Shown: piece after piece, positions 24,999 through 35,946 of the stretch
Layout: each line of letters begins with the position of its first letter
Numbering within the stretch: position 1 is the stretch's first letter
Source of the DNA: Rhodosporidiobolus odoratus
Lineage: Eukaryota; Basidiomycota; Microbotryomycetes; Sporidiobolales; Sporidiobolaceae
Reading direction: 5' to 3'
DNA: 64,000 nt
Assembly: GCA_034387635.1 (NCBI GenBank)
Contig: JAOANU010000017.1
Location: forward strand, 744,001 to 808,000
The notes under the pieces: model-generated
What the model saw: the letters and a program-made list of their open reading frames with translations, nothing else
The model's database searches: none
What the model was told of the DNA's origin: nothing
Program-made: the position numbers and the translations under genes

Positions 24999-27900
24999 TG
25001 CCAGCCCTCACTTTCGACGACTACGTGCACGACCCGACCGTGAATGAAGCGAACAACGACGGGGACATATCAACCTCGGCCGGTATGACGGCGAGCAGGA
25101 GGGGAAAGGGAAAGGTCAGACCCAGTGAGCCGTATGGGTGAGTATTACACTCCACAGTCCACACACTTCGAAGGCACTCATATCCCCATTGCCCCCCCCG
25201 CCGCAATGTGCAGTGCTTCACCGATCTCCCTCCTCCCCCTCGAACTGCTAGCCCACATCTTCGCTCACCTCCCTCCGAGGGAATTGGGAACTTGCCAGCT
25301 TGTGTGCAAGATTTGGAATGGGGTGGTGGGAGACGAGGGAAGCTGGAGGGTGCGTTTTTCGACTATTCCGCTGACCTCTCGACCCAGGTCAAGAATCTGA
25401 TGGCAGCTCGGGTTTCGCTGATTGCTTGCAGACCGCTTTCGAAACTTACTTCGGCGTCACTCCCGAGAGTCTGGGTAGGAGGCTAGAAGTGGGCAGCTGG
25501 AGGAGCGAGTACATTACCAGGGTTTCGCTGTTGAGGTACCGTCGCTGTTTTCTCCATCTCGGACTTCTCCGGCTGACGTATATATGCCATTCGTTCAGGC
25601 GATGGCGCCGCTCACGCACTCCAACAGTGCTGCACAACCCCTCCCTCGGCGCCTTATCCTACATGCATTTCTCCTTCCCGTCCGCCTCTCCCCCAAATCC
25701 GGGTACAAAGGTCCAGCATCCCAAACAACGCGACGAAAACCCTCTCACCACGGCTCCACTCCTCCCGCTCTCTCTCCCCCTCGGCGCGGCCCTCCATTCC
25801 ATTCCCTTCACCGGCAAACTCTCGAAACGACCTCTCCTCTCGACTCCAATCGATCACCTCGGTCGAGCTTTACACCTCCCCCTCATTCCCGCCACCTCCT
25901 TCTCCATCTCTCCCGATCGAGAAGGTTCGAAACTAGTTTGGGGCATGAGAGATGGTTCGTTGAGGTTTTCTAATTCTTCGGCTGCTCCTTCGGGCGCACG
26001 AGGCGCAGGAGCGGGACTCGGAGGTGCGGCGGGAAGAGGGATTCCGGGTGGGATTGTGGAACAAGGGGAAGTTAGAGCGTTGTTCGAGGCGCACAGGGAG
26101 GGTTGTGAGGTTCAGTTGGTTACGTTTTCAAACGCGGCGGGGGTGGGAGGGGGAAGGGTTAGTAAAGGGTCGGGGATTCGGCAGAGGGTGGATTTGGTGG
26201 CTAGTGTTGGTGCGGATGGGTGGGTTAGGATTTGGGATCTAAACATGAGTGGAAGGGCCGAGGTTGGGGGAGGAGGAGCCGGGGAAATGGGTGGCAGAGC
26301 CCCGCCGGCGAGGAAAGTTTGGGAGGCGAGGTGGGACGCGAGAGAGACTCTGGAGCAGACTGGGGCGGTTTTGGCAGGTTCTGGTCCGGCCACGGCGGTT
26401 GGAGCAGCGGACGAACGGAGAAGGCGGGTTAAGGCGACTAAGATTGCGTTCGATGCAGGGTGGACTGGGAGGCATCATGGGAGGAAGGCGACGTTGGCGG
26501 TGGGGAGGGGGGATGGGAAAGTGCTGTTGTGGAGGAATATCGATCTGGAAGACGAGGATGAGGGGTCGGGGAGAGGGGGAGACCCAGTGGTCCTGGAGGA
26601 CAAGGGCGGCGAACAGGGTACCGACGGAGAAGTGGACTGCCTTCACCTGGACCCTCCTTCTTCCGCCCACGACGCCTTCAGGCTCCTCGTTCATCGCGCA
26701 GGCGCAAGAGCCTTTTCTCGGCACACCTTCCTACCCTCTTCCGCCATTGGTGCCGACTCAACCCCGCAGAGCACTACTTTTGGACATTCTTCACTCGTCC
26801 AGCTTTCAGCACTCACCGCGTTCGCCATCGACTTTGACGCGCCATTTCCGCCTCCGCCTACTCTTGCGCCTTCGACCCCGCAATCTTCTGTAGAAGCACG
26901 ACTCACTTTTCCATCTCGCCCATTCTCTCTGCACAGGGCAGAGAGTACCGCATCTTCCGTCCTCTCCCTGCCATCACTCTCTCGAACCGGTTCAACCTCT
27001 TCTCTCCTTCCTCCTTCCTCCTCCGTGCTCGCTTCTTCTCCCTCCTCGGCCTCGACCTCAACCCCCTCTTTCCGTTTCGGGCACCGCAAATACGTCTGTG
27101 CAGGCGATGCCGATGGGCGCGTTTATCTGTGGGACTGGGAGGCGAAACAGAGTGAGGAGGAAGAGGACAGGGCGGAGGTCGTTGGTCCGAGTGGGGTAGT
27201 TCAGGATGGGGAGATGGAGGAGGATGGGGCGGGGAATGCGACTGGGAATGGAGCGGGTTTGGGAAAAGTTACGGCGTTGGAAATTAATGAAGTTGGGGTG
27301 TTTGTCGGAGGGTAAGATACTCTGTCTCCCCTCCCCGAGCTTGACTAGTGAAAGGCTGATCTTGCTGGCTGCTTTCATTGGTTTTTGTCTTCATTCCCTC
27401 CTACAGACTAGATGGCACCCTCCGCCTCTACTCCCCCCTCTCCCCCCTCCCCTCTTCCCCTCTACGATTCTTCCGCGATCGTACGGCACCTCGTCACCCT
27501 CGCGGCGCGCTCGCTGCGGGGCTGATCCCCATTGACGAGGAAGAGCGATGGTTGGTCAGCCATATCAGGGCGAGCAGGGATGCCGTCGTTGCGGCTATTG
27601 GAGGACGAGTGCTGGCTTGGAGGGTGGATGAAGGGGTTAAGAAGAAGGTAATCAGGCCGGGAGCGAAGGGAACAGCGAGGCAGGAGAGGTTCAAAGGTAT
27701 ATTGATTGCTTTCTGTCTCCCTTGTCCTCGCGCCTTTGCATGGTATGACAAAGCGCTGGAAGGACCCCAACTGATGCCAACTCGATCATATCCGGCAGCC
27801 AATCTTGAACTGCAGCACCAAGTTCGCGAATCCATATCCGCCCTCTCGCTCGAATCCGCCGCTCGAGTTGAAGCCCACGTTGAGACCCAACGGCGGAAAA

Positions 27901-28937
27901 GTGAGTTTGGTCTACCCTCCTCGCTGGGTCATATGACGGAAGAAGAGGCGGTCGCGTTTGCGACAATGCTATCGCTGGATGAACAGGAGGCGAGTATGTT
28001 GGCGGTTGATGTCTCAGAGGAGAATGAATGGGAGCAAGCGCCGGAAGAGTGGTTGGAAGATGACTCGGTAGTGTTGGATGAAGACTACAAGGCGAGCCAG
28101 GCGTCGGGGGACGGGTCTCGCTCGACACCTTCGGAAGCTGCGGAAGAAGACGAATATCACGCCTCGCGGACAACGAGTCGAGGACCTTCTCGAACGCAAT
28201 CGCTCTCGATACCTTCCTCGCCGTTCCTGCGCGGATTGTCGCTCCCTATCTCTTCCTCACCGATCTCACCTCGAAACCATCATCTGCAGAATTGGACGCC
28301 TGTTTCCCCTTCCCTCCTTACTGTCGGCTCTCCACCCTTTTCGTGCAACCCGAACGGCAAAGTGCAAGTCTCTCCTCGACTCGGACCGACGTACAGTCAA
28401 CAAGGAGCGACCTTCTCGACCGATCAGATACCGGATATGAATCCGGAACTTTGGCCCGTTGCCAGTAGCCCTCCTCCAGTTCACAACGACGGTCCACGGA
28501 GAACGCCAATAGCATCAGCCGCTCCAAGTCCGCTGAGATCGATCAGCGCTTCACCCTCGCCGACTGTTCCTTCGCCCGCCTTACCCTTGTCCCCTCCACT
28601 TCCAGCCTCGCCTTTCGCACATTCTCCCGTGGCCTCCACGCCCATCAAGCGAGGCTGGTCTGACGTTGCCCGAACGGCTACTACCTCGTCCTCTCCCTCT
28701 CACACCGAATCGCCCTCACCCTTGGCCTCCTCCCCCACACCGAATTGGCCCTTCCCTGCCATCTCTGCCTCACGCACCCCTCACCCTCGGCCGACCGCAA
28801 CCTCGCTCCTGGCTGAGCAATTGCGCAACAGCGAAGCATTGGCAATGGAAGAAGACCGCCAGAGAAGGGAAGATAGGGAGAGGGAGGAGCTGGAGTTGGC
28901 CATTGCTCTTAGCTTGAGTGAGGGTGGAGGATTGTAG
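24999..28937 (+). CDS. F-box/WD40/UIM protein, Ufo1-like
   Basis: The ATG at 24999 opens a short exon ending in VRPSEPYG, spliced to the F-box (SLLPLELLAHIFAHLPPREL, about 25228-25287). WD40-like blades follow, for example GADGWVRIWDLN (about 26212-26247), ATLAVGRGDGKVLLW (about 26490-26535) and YVCAGDADGRVYLWDWE (about 27091-27141), then LDGTLRLYSP (about 27410). The C-terminal half is a long Ser/Pro-rich region bracketed by two ubiquitin-interacting-like helices: TEEEAVAFATMLSLDEQEA (about 27937-27993) and REELELAIALSLSEGG (about 28882-28929). F-box plus WD40 plus UIM is the architecture of yeast Ufo1, an SCF substrate receptor whose UIMs mediate its own turnover. SCF function here is inferred. 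The last ~770 coding bases are duplicated at 33724-34498. Confidence 0.8.
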
Positions 28938-29069
28938 GCATGTGGCGAGCGCTGGCTGAGTTTCGCATTAGCATAGCAAGCACTTTCGTCTCCTATTGTT
29001 GCGAGTTAAACAGGCCAACGCTTTCGATCTATTTGTTACAGGCTGAATTATCGACTCCTGCCACAAGCT

Positions 29070-30027
29070 CTACCACCTATTCCCTGCTTCCCACCTTGCT
29101 TTCGTGGTACCGTAATGCCTGGCGGCGCGGTGCCCAATGGCGAACAACTGTTGAGCAGAGTCGGGATCGTCGCCCGTCGAAGTGTTCCGATATATCTCTG
29201 CTGGCAGAGTCTGCAGATTGGCGGTGAGAGGTGATGGAGAAAATCGTCGTCTTAGGGGTGGGTGAGAAAGGGAGGGCAACGCACCAGTAAGCTGGTTTGG
29301 TATCGTTGGAACTCCAACCTTTCGTGAATGATTGCCAACATCTCCTCGGGTGGAACCTGTGTGGGGGACTTATAAGTCAACCGTATTTACACGTGTAGGA
29401 GACACGGCGCGTACCAGACTACGGTCGTTTCGGTTGCGCATGCGAAATTCTTGTTCAAAAAGGACCCGGACAATGATTCCTTTACCACCTCTGCTTCGAT
29501 TCTCCAACAGCGCCTCTACACCATCGAAGACTTCTTTGACCCAGTCCGAGTTCTGACCACGGCTTGCCCTCACGAGGATACGGTCCACATTGTCAGGCGA
29601 CGGGTCGAACGGATGGACTTTCTGTTCTCGTCGACGTTTTTGTCAGTACGGCTTGCGGGGCGAGAGAGAAAAGTAATACCATGTCCGCGATCACAGCATC
29701 TGCATTAGGCTACGGCGCAAACAGCCAGAAATCAGCACAGACAGTTTGACCAATGAGTCGGACATAAGGATCGGGACGAACGTATGAAAGGGGACGTCCC
29801 GCCACTGCTGCAGCTTCAGCTCCTTTCTTGATAAAGTGTAGTATTCGGATTGCTTGTTGCTTCTGGTCTTCGTCCCAAGCGCCTGTCCGGTAGGCTTCCT
29901 TGAAGTAATCACGGATACTCTTCCTCCATGTCTCGGCGATATGGTCCTTGCCAGGGCGGGTCTCCTGCACTCGTTTGCCCAATGTCTTCAATTCCTTCAA
30001 GTGGTCTTCTGTCAGGTGTCCCGACAT
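29070..30027 (-). CDS. unknown family member C
   Basis: Five phase-0 exons in minus orientation (30027-29782, 29709-29680, 29621-29415, 29356-29285, 29210-29070) give 231 residues. Exon 1 carries module 1 (WRKSIRDYFKEAY). The 30-nt micro-exon reads PNADAVIADM. Exon 3 starts KVHPFDPSPDNV. Exon 4 begins VPPEEMLAIIHERL. Exon 5 begins TLPAEIYRN and ends IGHRAARHYGTTKARWEAG. It converges on the Ufo1-like gene, whose stop lies 133 bp away. The convergent 3' ends are duplicated together at 33.7-34.7 kb with member E. Intact; function unknown. Confidence 0.8.
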
Positions 30028-30105
30028 GGCGCAGTAGCGAGTTGGACGGAGGGAGAGAAGCCTTTCACCGAAGCACGTCCGCCGCCTCAGGGCTGCCGCG
30101 ACCGT

Positions 30106-30111
30106 CCGCGG
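30106..30111. promoter_or_regulatory. CCGCGG box (member C)
   Basis: CCGCGG lies 79 bp before the ATG of member C, with a near-match CCGCGA 10 bp further downstream towards the gene (30096-30101). Confidence 0.4.
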
Positions 30112-30264
30112 ACGCGGCCCCGGGACTTTCCGGGCTATGTATGTGTGGCAGGCGCGGCACGCCCAAGCTGGTTGGTATCCTAATCTGCAAGCTGGGGACG
30201 CAATATGTTCTGTCCCTTGGGCCTCAACACATCCAAAAAGCTGAAGAAAGAGCGGGACCCCCGG

Positions 30265-30278
30265 GTTGAGAAGGTCAA
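30265..30278 (-). promoter_or_regulatory. shared upstream 14-mer (member C)
   Basis: On the minus strand TTGACCTTCTCAAC, followed by CCGGGG, starts 251 bp before the member C ATG. The matching strand and distance support an upstream element of this gene. Confidence 0.6.
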
Positions 30279-30299
30279 GCTGGGAATGAGATCAGTTGA

Positions 30300-31254
30300 C
30301 TGTGTCTTGGCTGAAGCGCTACCACTCAGTGGAGGGCCAATCAGGTAGCTTCGCTACTGATCACGCCTCATGACAACAGAGAAGCGATACACCGGTGATG
30401 CCCGCAAGAGCGCATCGGACCCGCCTGCCAAAAAGCTTCTTTGTACCGTTATGTCAATTTCTGGGACAGGCTGCGCATGCCAGATGTCGTAACACAATCT
30501 GTCATTGATCTGGCAACACCGCAGTCGGGCAATCATTGTGGCAAATCAGAACGTTGGTATATATGGCGGTGACGGTGTAAGGCTAGGACGCCTTACCACA
30601 AGTATGGGATTAGGAATAGGATATAGGGTTAGGAGTAAGGAGTGGGAGTGAAGGGAATGTTGGAAGGAATGTTGAGTGAAGGGAAGGTCGGAAGCGCGGA
30701 CGCTCCTATTTCTCTCCTTACGCATCAGCTAACGGATTGAACTAGGTAGCTTACTCTCTCTGTAGCTCCCCTTACGCATCAGCTAACAGATTGAACTAGC
30801 AATACACTGCGGTTCTCCTTAGTTGGCTCGTAGTGTTGGCGGATATATCCGCCTTCCAGACGGAGCTTTTTTCTTTGCCAAAGTCTGCAAGACTTTTGCC
30901 TACAGGGTTTCCCATGGCCGCTGCCTCCAGATGAATTACGTCAAGCTGCCTCCGATACAAAGACAGCCTGCGCGGCCAATAGAGGGGGTGAAGGAGACTT
31001 GCCCGGAAAGACCTCTCCGCGTACCATTCCCCCGACTTTACTTCCTGAACCAGTCAGCGTTTGTGCCGTCTTGAACCGGCACATGCTAAGTTTGAGCAAC
31101 TTGGAGGCAAGCACAGAGCCTGCAAAGCTAGGGAAGTATTATGAAGAAGCAGGGAAGAAATCTGTAGTTTCGGTTCTTGCAAAAGTGTATGCAAGGTGCA
31201 CCGTGGGAAAAGGCCTGCGGAGCGCCAAGCACACTCTATTCAAACTCTATGTAT
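30300..31254. other. gene-poor stretch
   Basis: No supported gene. Open frames are short, lack splice context and match nothing I recognise. It holds an imperfect 28-bp direct repeat at 30719-30800 and sits between members C and D. Confidence 0.4.
30719..30800. repeat. imperfect direct repeat, two units
   Basis: The unit TTACGCATCAGCTAAC, followed by a variable base and GATTGAACTAG, occurs at about 30719-30746 and again at about 30773-30800 with one substitution. Such short direct repeats may be remnants of a mobile element, but no ORF or terminal inverted repeat accompanies them. Confidence 0.55.
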
Positions 31255-32803
31255 TCATGTGCCCAGGCTTCCAGAAAGCCGATCTCGCTCGAGCCTCTTC
31301 AGCCCTTGAAACCGAAATTCATTGCTGAAAGTCTCTGCACCGACCAGAAGCCTTGACCCTTGCCACCTGGCCTGAGTTGTACGGTAATGCCTTGCTGCTC
31401 GGTGTCCGATTTGAGGGCCTGTGCCAAGCGAGTGGAACCAAGTTTGATTATCGCGCTCGTGGGCGAGATTAGCGGATGCCCTTCGTGAAATGTGTTGTAA
31501 CCCGCAGGATGAGCCTGTCAAAGGAGATCAACCGCAAGGGTTGTTGCAGTCAGCCGGGCCCACGGGGCAGAACAGCAGAAAAGGAGGAACTGTGAATTCG
31601 GCAGAGCTCACCATCAAGTCGGGCAGCTTGGGAGCTGGCAAAGCCTCTTCGTCCTTCCTGATGCTCTCGAGTTTACGATTCAGTATCCTGATGATTTCCT
31701 GTTTACTTACCTATGGGTGCGCGATACAATATTAGCATGTACTGGCTCTGCAGAAAGTCGTAGCAATGATGTACGTCGCGTACGTTGGTCCATCTGCCCC
31801 CCATGGTTTTCTCTACCTCATGCAAGGCCTCCACAAGAGCTCCTTTGCCGAATCATGTCTGCGAGTGCCAGTGGGCATTGATCTACTTTCAAATCAGGCC
31901 GGCCCAATTTTCCTGTTCCCTGCTGAGCCAGCCTGTTAGAGTTAGGATGGCAGAGTGTGGAGAAGCAAAGGGGGGGAGATCAAGAGGGAGAAAGACATTG
32001 CAGTTACCATGTCTTCCGTCACCTTGTCTGCAGTTGGCTGTAGCACATAGGCTGGCCAATAACCGACAATGAGCTTGCTAAGAAGGCGAGGACAAATGGG
32101 GAGGAAATAACGTAAGTATGGTCGCGGTGTTGCTTGTGAGCCTGTGTAGCCAGTCTCTTGATGTGGTGCAGGATCCAGCTGGCTGGCCACACTTGCACCG
32201 TTGTCCGATCAGTGTACTGAACTCCAATATGCGCCACAATGGCTGCCTCCTATGAGAGACTGTAATGCAACTGTGGCTCCGTGTTCTCTGCAAGAGACAC
32301 CGTCTTCAAGCCGGATGGCGAGGACAGGTCGCTTGCGATAGGAAGCCGGGAGGTGTTTGCCTGAGCGAAGGCGAGGGCGGACGGATCACCGAAGACAATG
32401 AACCGGGTATTAGTTTGTAGAACAATAGTAGAAGTAAAGATAGCGCTAAAGAGAAAAGAAGCATGAGGGGAGAATTGCTACAGCTCAGCCGAATGTTGAG
32501 TGATCATTTATTACTCCTTCTCACAACAATCGCAGACAAGGATAATAGTCTGCGGGGCAACTAATAATCAGTATCATCCAACGAAAGGACTGAGAAGAAA
32601 GACTTAGAAGCGAAGGACGAGAGGTGCGAGGACACTTCCTTGCACTCGGGGCAACTAATAATCAGTATCATCTAACGAAAGGACTGAGAAGAAAGACTTA
32701 GAAGCAAAGGACGAGAGGTGCGAGGACACTTCCTTGCACTCTCCGATGTGAGCCGTAATATGCAATGCTCCTGAGGCGCCATGCAAGGACAAGTGCGCGG
32801 CAT
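31255..32803 (-). pseudogene. unknown family member D, broken
   Basis: A degenerate minus-strand relative, closest to member E. A start region at about 32803 (MPRTC...PQEHCILRLTSE) resembles that of E, and its upstream DNA aligns with the E promoter. The second half of module 1 appears only at about 32080-32200 (YTDRTTVQVWPASWILHHIK), so exon 1 is interrupted by roughly 450-500 bp that include a 94-bp tandem repeat. The 30-nt micro-exon survives (PTADKVTEDM, about 32010-32039). A piece of module 2 is visible at about 31780-31880. Exon 5 keeps IGHRAARHYRTTQARW (about 31370-31417), then loses the normal stop. In-frame stops break module 1 and module 2. It is unlikely to make the full protein. 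Confidence 0.6.
32553..32740. repeat. 94-bp tandem duplication
   Basis: Two adjacent 94-bp units (32553-32646 and 32647-32740) start CGGGGCAACTAATAATCAG and differ at about two positions. They lie inside the sequence that interrupts exon 1 of member D, so they may belong to an inserted mobile element. No coding capacity is seen. Confidence 0.8.
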
Positions 32804-32887
32804 CTTGGGTGGGGACGAGGAGCCGAAGAGCAAGGACAGAAAGCGTCGGCTTGTACGTGGATTTGCCAGATCAGCAACCACTGATGG

Positions 32888-32913
32888 CCGCGGATTCCTA
32901 GGGTCGCCCGCGG
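32888..32913. promoter_or_regulatory. paired CCGCGG boxes (member D)
   Basis: CCGCGG occurs at 32888-32893 and 32908-32913, with starts 20 bp apart, upstream of the broken member D. The pair aligns with that of member E. Confidence 0.45.
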
Positions 32914-32949
32914 ATTCAGCATTGCCTCACGTCGTGCACAGCCAAGCAC

Positions 32950-33580
32950 GGCATTGACCTAGAATGAAGGGTTTCGAGCGCTGCTCAACAGACAGGTATG
33001 AACCGCACCTCAGAGCCCGCTGCCTATGAAGAATTACAAATCTCGCTGTAGTATAATGCGTCCGCGAGGTCCGATCCGTAGGCGGCGTTTGAGTCGGCTG
33101 CGGCTCTTATGTCAGGCCAGTGTTTAGTGAGGTGGGGCTACATATGCCGCACAGGGTATACCGAGAACTGACAAGGTGGCGCAAGGGAGCGGAGATCATG
33201 CTTGGCCGCTGTCAAGTGGAAGGCGACTGTGATTTGTCGCCTCACTCGCTCGCTCGCCAAGAGGTTGAGAGGCCAATAGATAGTAATGGCAGGCAATCTA
33301 ACTCAGCGTGAGCGTCTACAGTATGACCAGAGAGAAACAACGAACCTGGCAGGCAATCTAACTCAGCGTGAGCGTAAAGAAGAACCCAAGCCAGGTTCGC
33401 CCTCAAAATCCTAAGTCCCTTCACTCAACATCCTCCCACAACTCGTCCTCAGTGTTTCCCCCGCACCATAGCTCGGAAGCGTAGTGCAACTCAGCACTGG
33501 GAGTCGTAAGGGAGCATTCCTTACATCGAGCAAGCTTAGCGCTGCCGGTCAATTGCCGAGCTACTGCGTTGCACGCAATC
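32950..33580. other. gene-poor stretch with short repeat
   Basis: No gene is supported. The only structure seen is the exact 29-bp direct repeat at 33287-33375, just left of the chimeric duplicate. Confidence 0.4.
33287..33375. repeat. 29-bp direct repeat
   Basis: A 29-bp unit beginning TGGCAGGCAATCTAACTC is present exactly at 33287-33315 and 33347-33375, a 60-bp period. Origin unknown. Confidence 0.75.
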
Positions 33581-33581
33581 A

Positions 33582-34710
33582 CTCGTGGCCTCAATCTGCC
33601 CTGCCTCATTGGTCTCTGACCCACTATACTGCCCTCCCGCCCCGGTCCCGCCCGCCCGTAGAATCGCGCAAATCATCCTCTACTGCCACGACTCCGGCTT
33701 GATGCAACTCAAAGAAGGAGGTTCTCGCAAACAACGAGTCGAGGACCTTCTCGAACGCAATCGCTCTCGATACCTTCCTCGCCGTTCCTGCGCGGATTGT
33801 CGCTCCCTATCTCTTCCTCACCGATCTCACCTCGAAACCATCATCTGCAGAATTGGACGCCTGTTTCCCCTTCCCTCCTTACTGTCGGCTCTCCACCCTT
33901 TTTGTGCAACCCGAACGGCAAAGTGCAAGTCTCTCCTCGACTCGGACCGACGTACAGTCAACAAGGAGCGACCTTCTCAACCGGACAGATACCAGATATG
34001 AATCCGGAACTCTGGCCCGCAGCCAACTGTCCCCCTCCAATTCACAATGGCGGTTCACAGAGAACGTCAATAGCATCGGCCGCTCCAAGTCCGCTGAGAC
34101 CGATCAGCGCTTCGCCTTCACCGACTGTTCCGTTGCCCGCCTTACCCTTGTCCCCTCCACTTCCAGCCTTGCCTTTCGCACATTCTCCCGTAGCCTCCAA
34201 GCCCATCAAGCGAGGCTGGTCTGACGTCGCCCAAACGGCTACCACCTCGTCCTCTCCCTCTCACACCCAAGCACCGTCACCCTCTGCCTCCTCCTCAATG
34301 CCGAATTGGCCTTCCCCAGCCATCTCTGCCTCTCATACTCCGCCACCTCGACCGAACGCGACTTCGCTCCTGGCTGAGCAACTGCGCATCAGCGAGGCAT
34401 TGGCAATGGAAGAAGACCGCCAGAGAAGGGAAGATAGGGAGAGGGAGGAGCTGGAGTTGGCCATCGCTCTCAGCTTGAGTGAGGGAGGAGGGTTATAGGT
34501 CTGTAGCAAGCGGTGCAAACCGCTGAGTCTCTCAGAGCCATAGCAAGCACATCTGTTCCCTATTGTTGCGAGTCGAACAGGCCAACGCTTTCAATCTATT
34601 TGTTGTAGGCTGGATAATTCGACTCCTGCCCCAAGCTCTACCACCTATGCCCTGCTTCCCACCTTGCTTTCGTGGTACCGTAATGCTTGGCGGCGCGGTG
34701 CCCAATGGCG
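33582..34710 (+). repeat. chimeric segmental duplicate
   Basis: Bases 33582-33727 match 22759-22914 in the vWA gene (end of an intron plus the MIDAS exon). Bases 33724-34710 match 28163-29142 (last coding part of the Ufo1-like gene, its 3' flank and the end of member C). All three sequences share CTCG at the join (22911-22914, 28163-28166, 33724-33727), a microhomology junction. Identity is high throughout, with scattered substitutions. Confidence 0.85.
33797..34498 (+). pseudogene. duplicated C-terminal piece of Ufo1-like gene
   Basis: This 233-codon open frame repeats the Ser/Pro-rich tail and final UIM helix (REELELAIALSLSEGG) of the gene at 24999-28937, without F-box or WD40 repeats. The frame has stayed open despite substitutions, some of which change residues. 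Upstream is the vWA fragment, which carries the DDSGSM-encoding exon altered to HDSGLM, in a different gene context. Without a promoter or N-terminal domains it is most likely a pseudogene. A short UIM protein acting as a ubiquitin competitor is possible but unsupported. Confidence 0.7.
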
Positions 34711-35840
34711 CGCCACTGGTGATCGCGAGGAGGGTGAGGAGGGTGAGGAGGATCTTCAACTCTAGGGATGTTATCATACAGGCCGGGCGACAAATCCTGC
34801 AGATTGGCATTGAGAGGTGATGGAATGAGAAAAGTACGAATAGTAAATCTGGGAGAGCTCACTAGCAGGTGTCCAGTGTTGTCGCCATATGGTTTCGAGC
34901 TTCTTTGCGGGTACACCTCGTAATCACCGGCGCGCAACTGGTGAGGGGGAACTCTAGGGAGATGTCCATACAAGCCGGGCGACAGATTCTGCAGATTGGC
35001 ATTGAGAGGTGATGGAATGAGAAAAGTACGAATGGTAAATCTGGGAGAGCTCACCAGCAGGTGTTCAGTGTCGTCGCCATGTGGATTCAAGCTTCGCTGC
35101 GGGTACACCTCTGGTTTGAGAAGTGCAGCTTCCAGAACCTTGATCATTGCATCCGTAGTTACCTGTGAGCACGCGTTACCATGTCAGCATGCACTGCGCT
35201 CTGCATAGGGTTGTGGGTAACGGACCAATTTCTTGCTCCGCTTCTGCACCATGGTCGCCTCTGTCGTATGCAGAGCCTTCACAAGTTCCTGGCGGTGGTA
35301 TTTAGACACTTTGTCCCACCGGCGTTTAATCCAAGCCTGGATCGCATCGGCCCAATTGTCCCGATCATGCACGCTGATCCTGTTGATAATGCTCCGCACG
35401 TTGGCCTCAGACGCTTCCAGCGGCGGAACGTCCTGTGTACAAAGCGCACTATGCTTAGCGCGGCTGGTATCGACAGGAAGAGTGGGGGAAGCAAAGAGGC
35501 AGAGAGAAATTGCAGCTACCATGGCTTTCGTCACCTGGGCTGCAGATGGCTGTACCAGATAAGATAAGCATGATTATCGCTGAGCCCGTCACGAGATCAT
35601 CACGGATGAAGGGGGACTGACATGCTCATAGTTTGCCTTCAGCTGCAACCATTTAATGTGGTTGATTATCTGGGCGGCTTGCCACTGCTGCAGCGCAGTC
35701 CATTTGGTGTAATTATCGCGAATATGCTTCCTGATGAAAGCTATCGACTCGGCGGCATCACTGCGACGGCACAGCTTCCAGGCGTCGCGCACATTATTCG
35801 ACAAGATCTGCTCCTTGGGAGGTTCTAGCTCGTGTTCCAT
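34638..35840 (-). CDS. unknown family member E, with duplicated exon
   Basis: Minus-strand exons 35840-35622, 35549-35520, 35432-35226, 35162-35055, 34988-34863 and 34796-34638 all join in phase 0, giving 282 residues. Module 1 is IAFIRKHIRDNYTKW, the micro-exon is PSAAQVTKAM, and module 2 is WADAIQAWIKRRWDKV. The intron and flanks before the last exon are tandemly duplicated (about 34782-34919 and 34976-35113), so two LSPGLY-starting exons follow each other. Only the last carries IGHRAAKHYGTTKARWEAG. Its 3' end and the neighbouring Ufo1-like fragment mirror the C locus. It looks intact and is the longest of the simple members. Confidence 0.75.
34782..35113. repeat. tandem duplication of intron plus exon ends
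   Basis: About 138 bp at 34782-34919 are repeated at 34976-35113, a period of roughly 194 bp, with about a dozen differences. Each unit contains a complete intron with the same donor GTGAGCTC and acceptor CTGCAG. Confidence 0.85.
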
Positions 35841-35946
35841 GATAGGATGGGCGGGAGCCGTTGCGATATGCGAGAGACGAGCAGTGAAAGAGAGGAGAAA
35901 GAAGAAGACGTCGGCTTGTCGTTGCCGGATGAGCGACCACGCGTGG

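Noticed and set aside
29854..30269. plus-strand ORFs opposite member C
   Set aside because: They lie across the member C exon and promoter and have no family or splice support.
30600..30650. GGGTTAGG-like text resembling telomeric repeats
   Set aside because: Only one TTAGGG-like unit is present in a loose AT/GGA-rich stretch, so it is not an array.
33582..34498. a functional vWA-UIM fusion gene
   Set aside because: The vWA fragment holds only one exon with altered MIDAS residues, and its frame is not clearly joined to the UIM frame. A pseudogene is the simpler reading.
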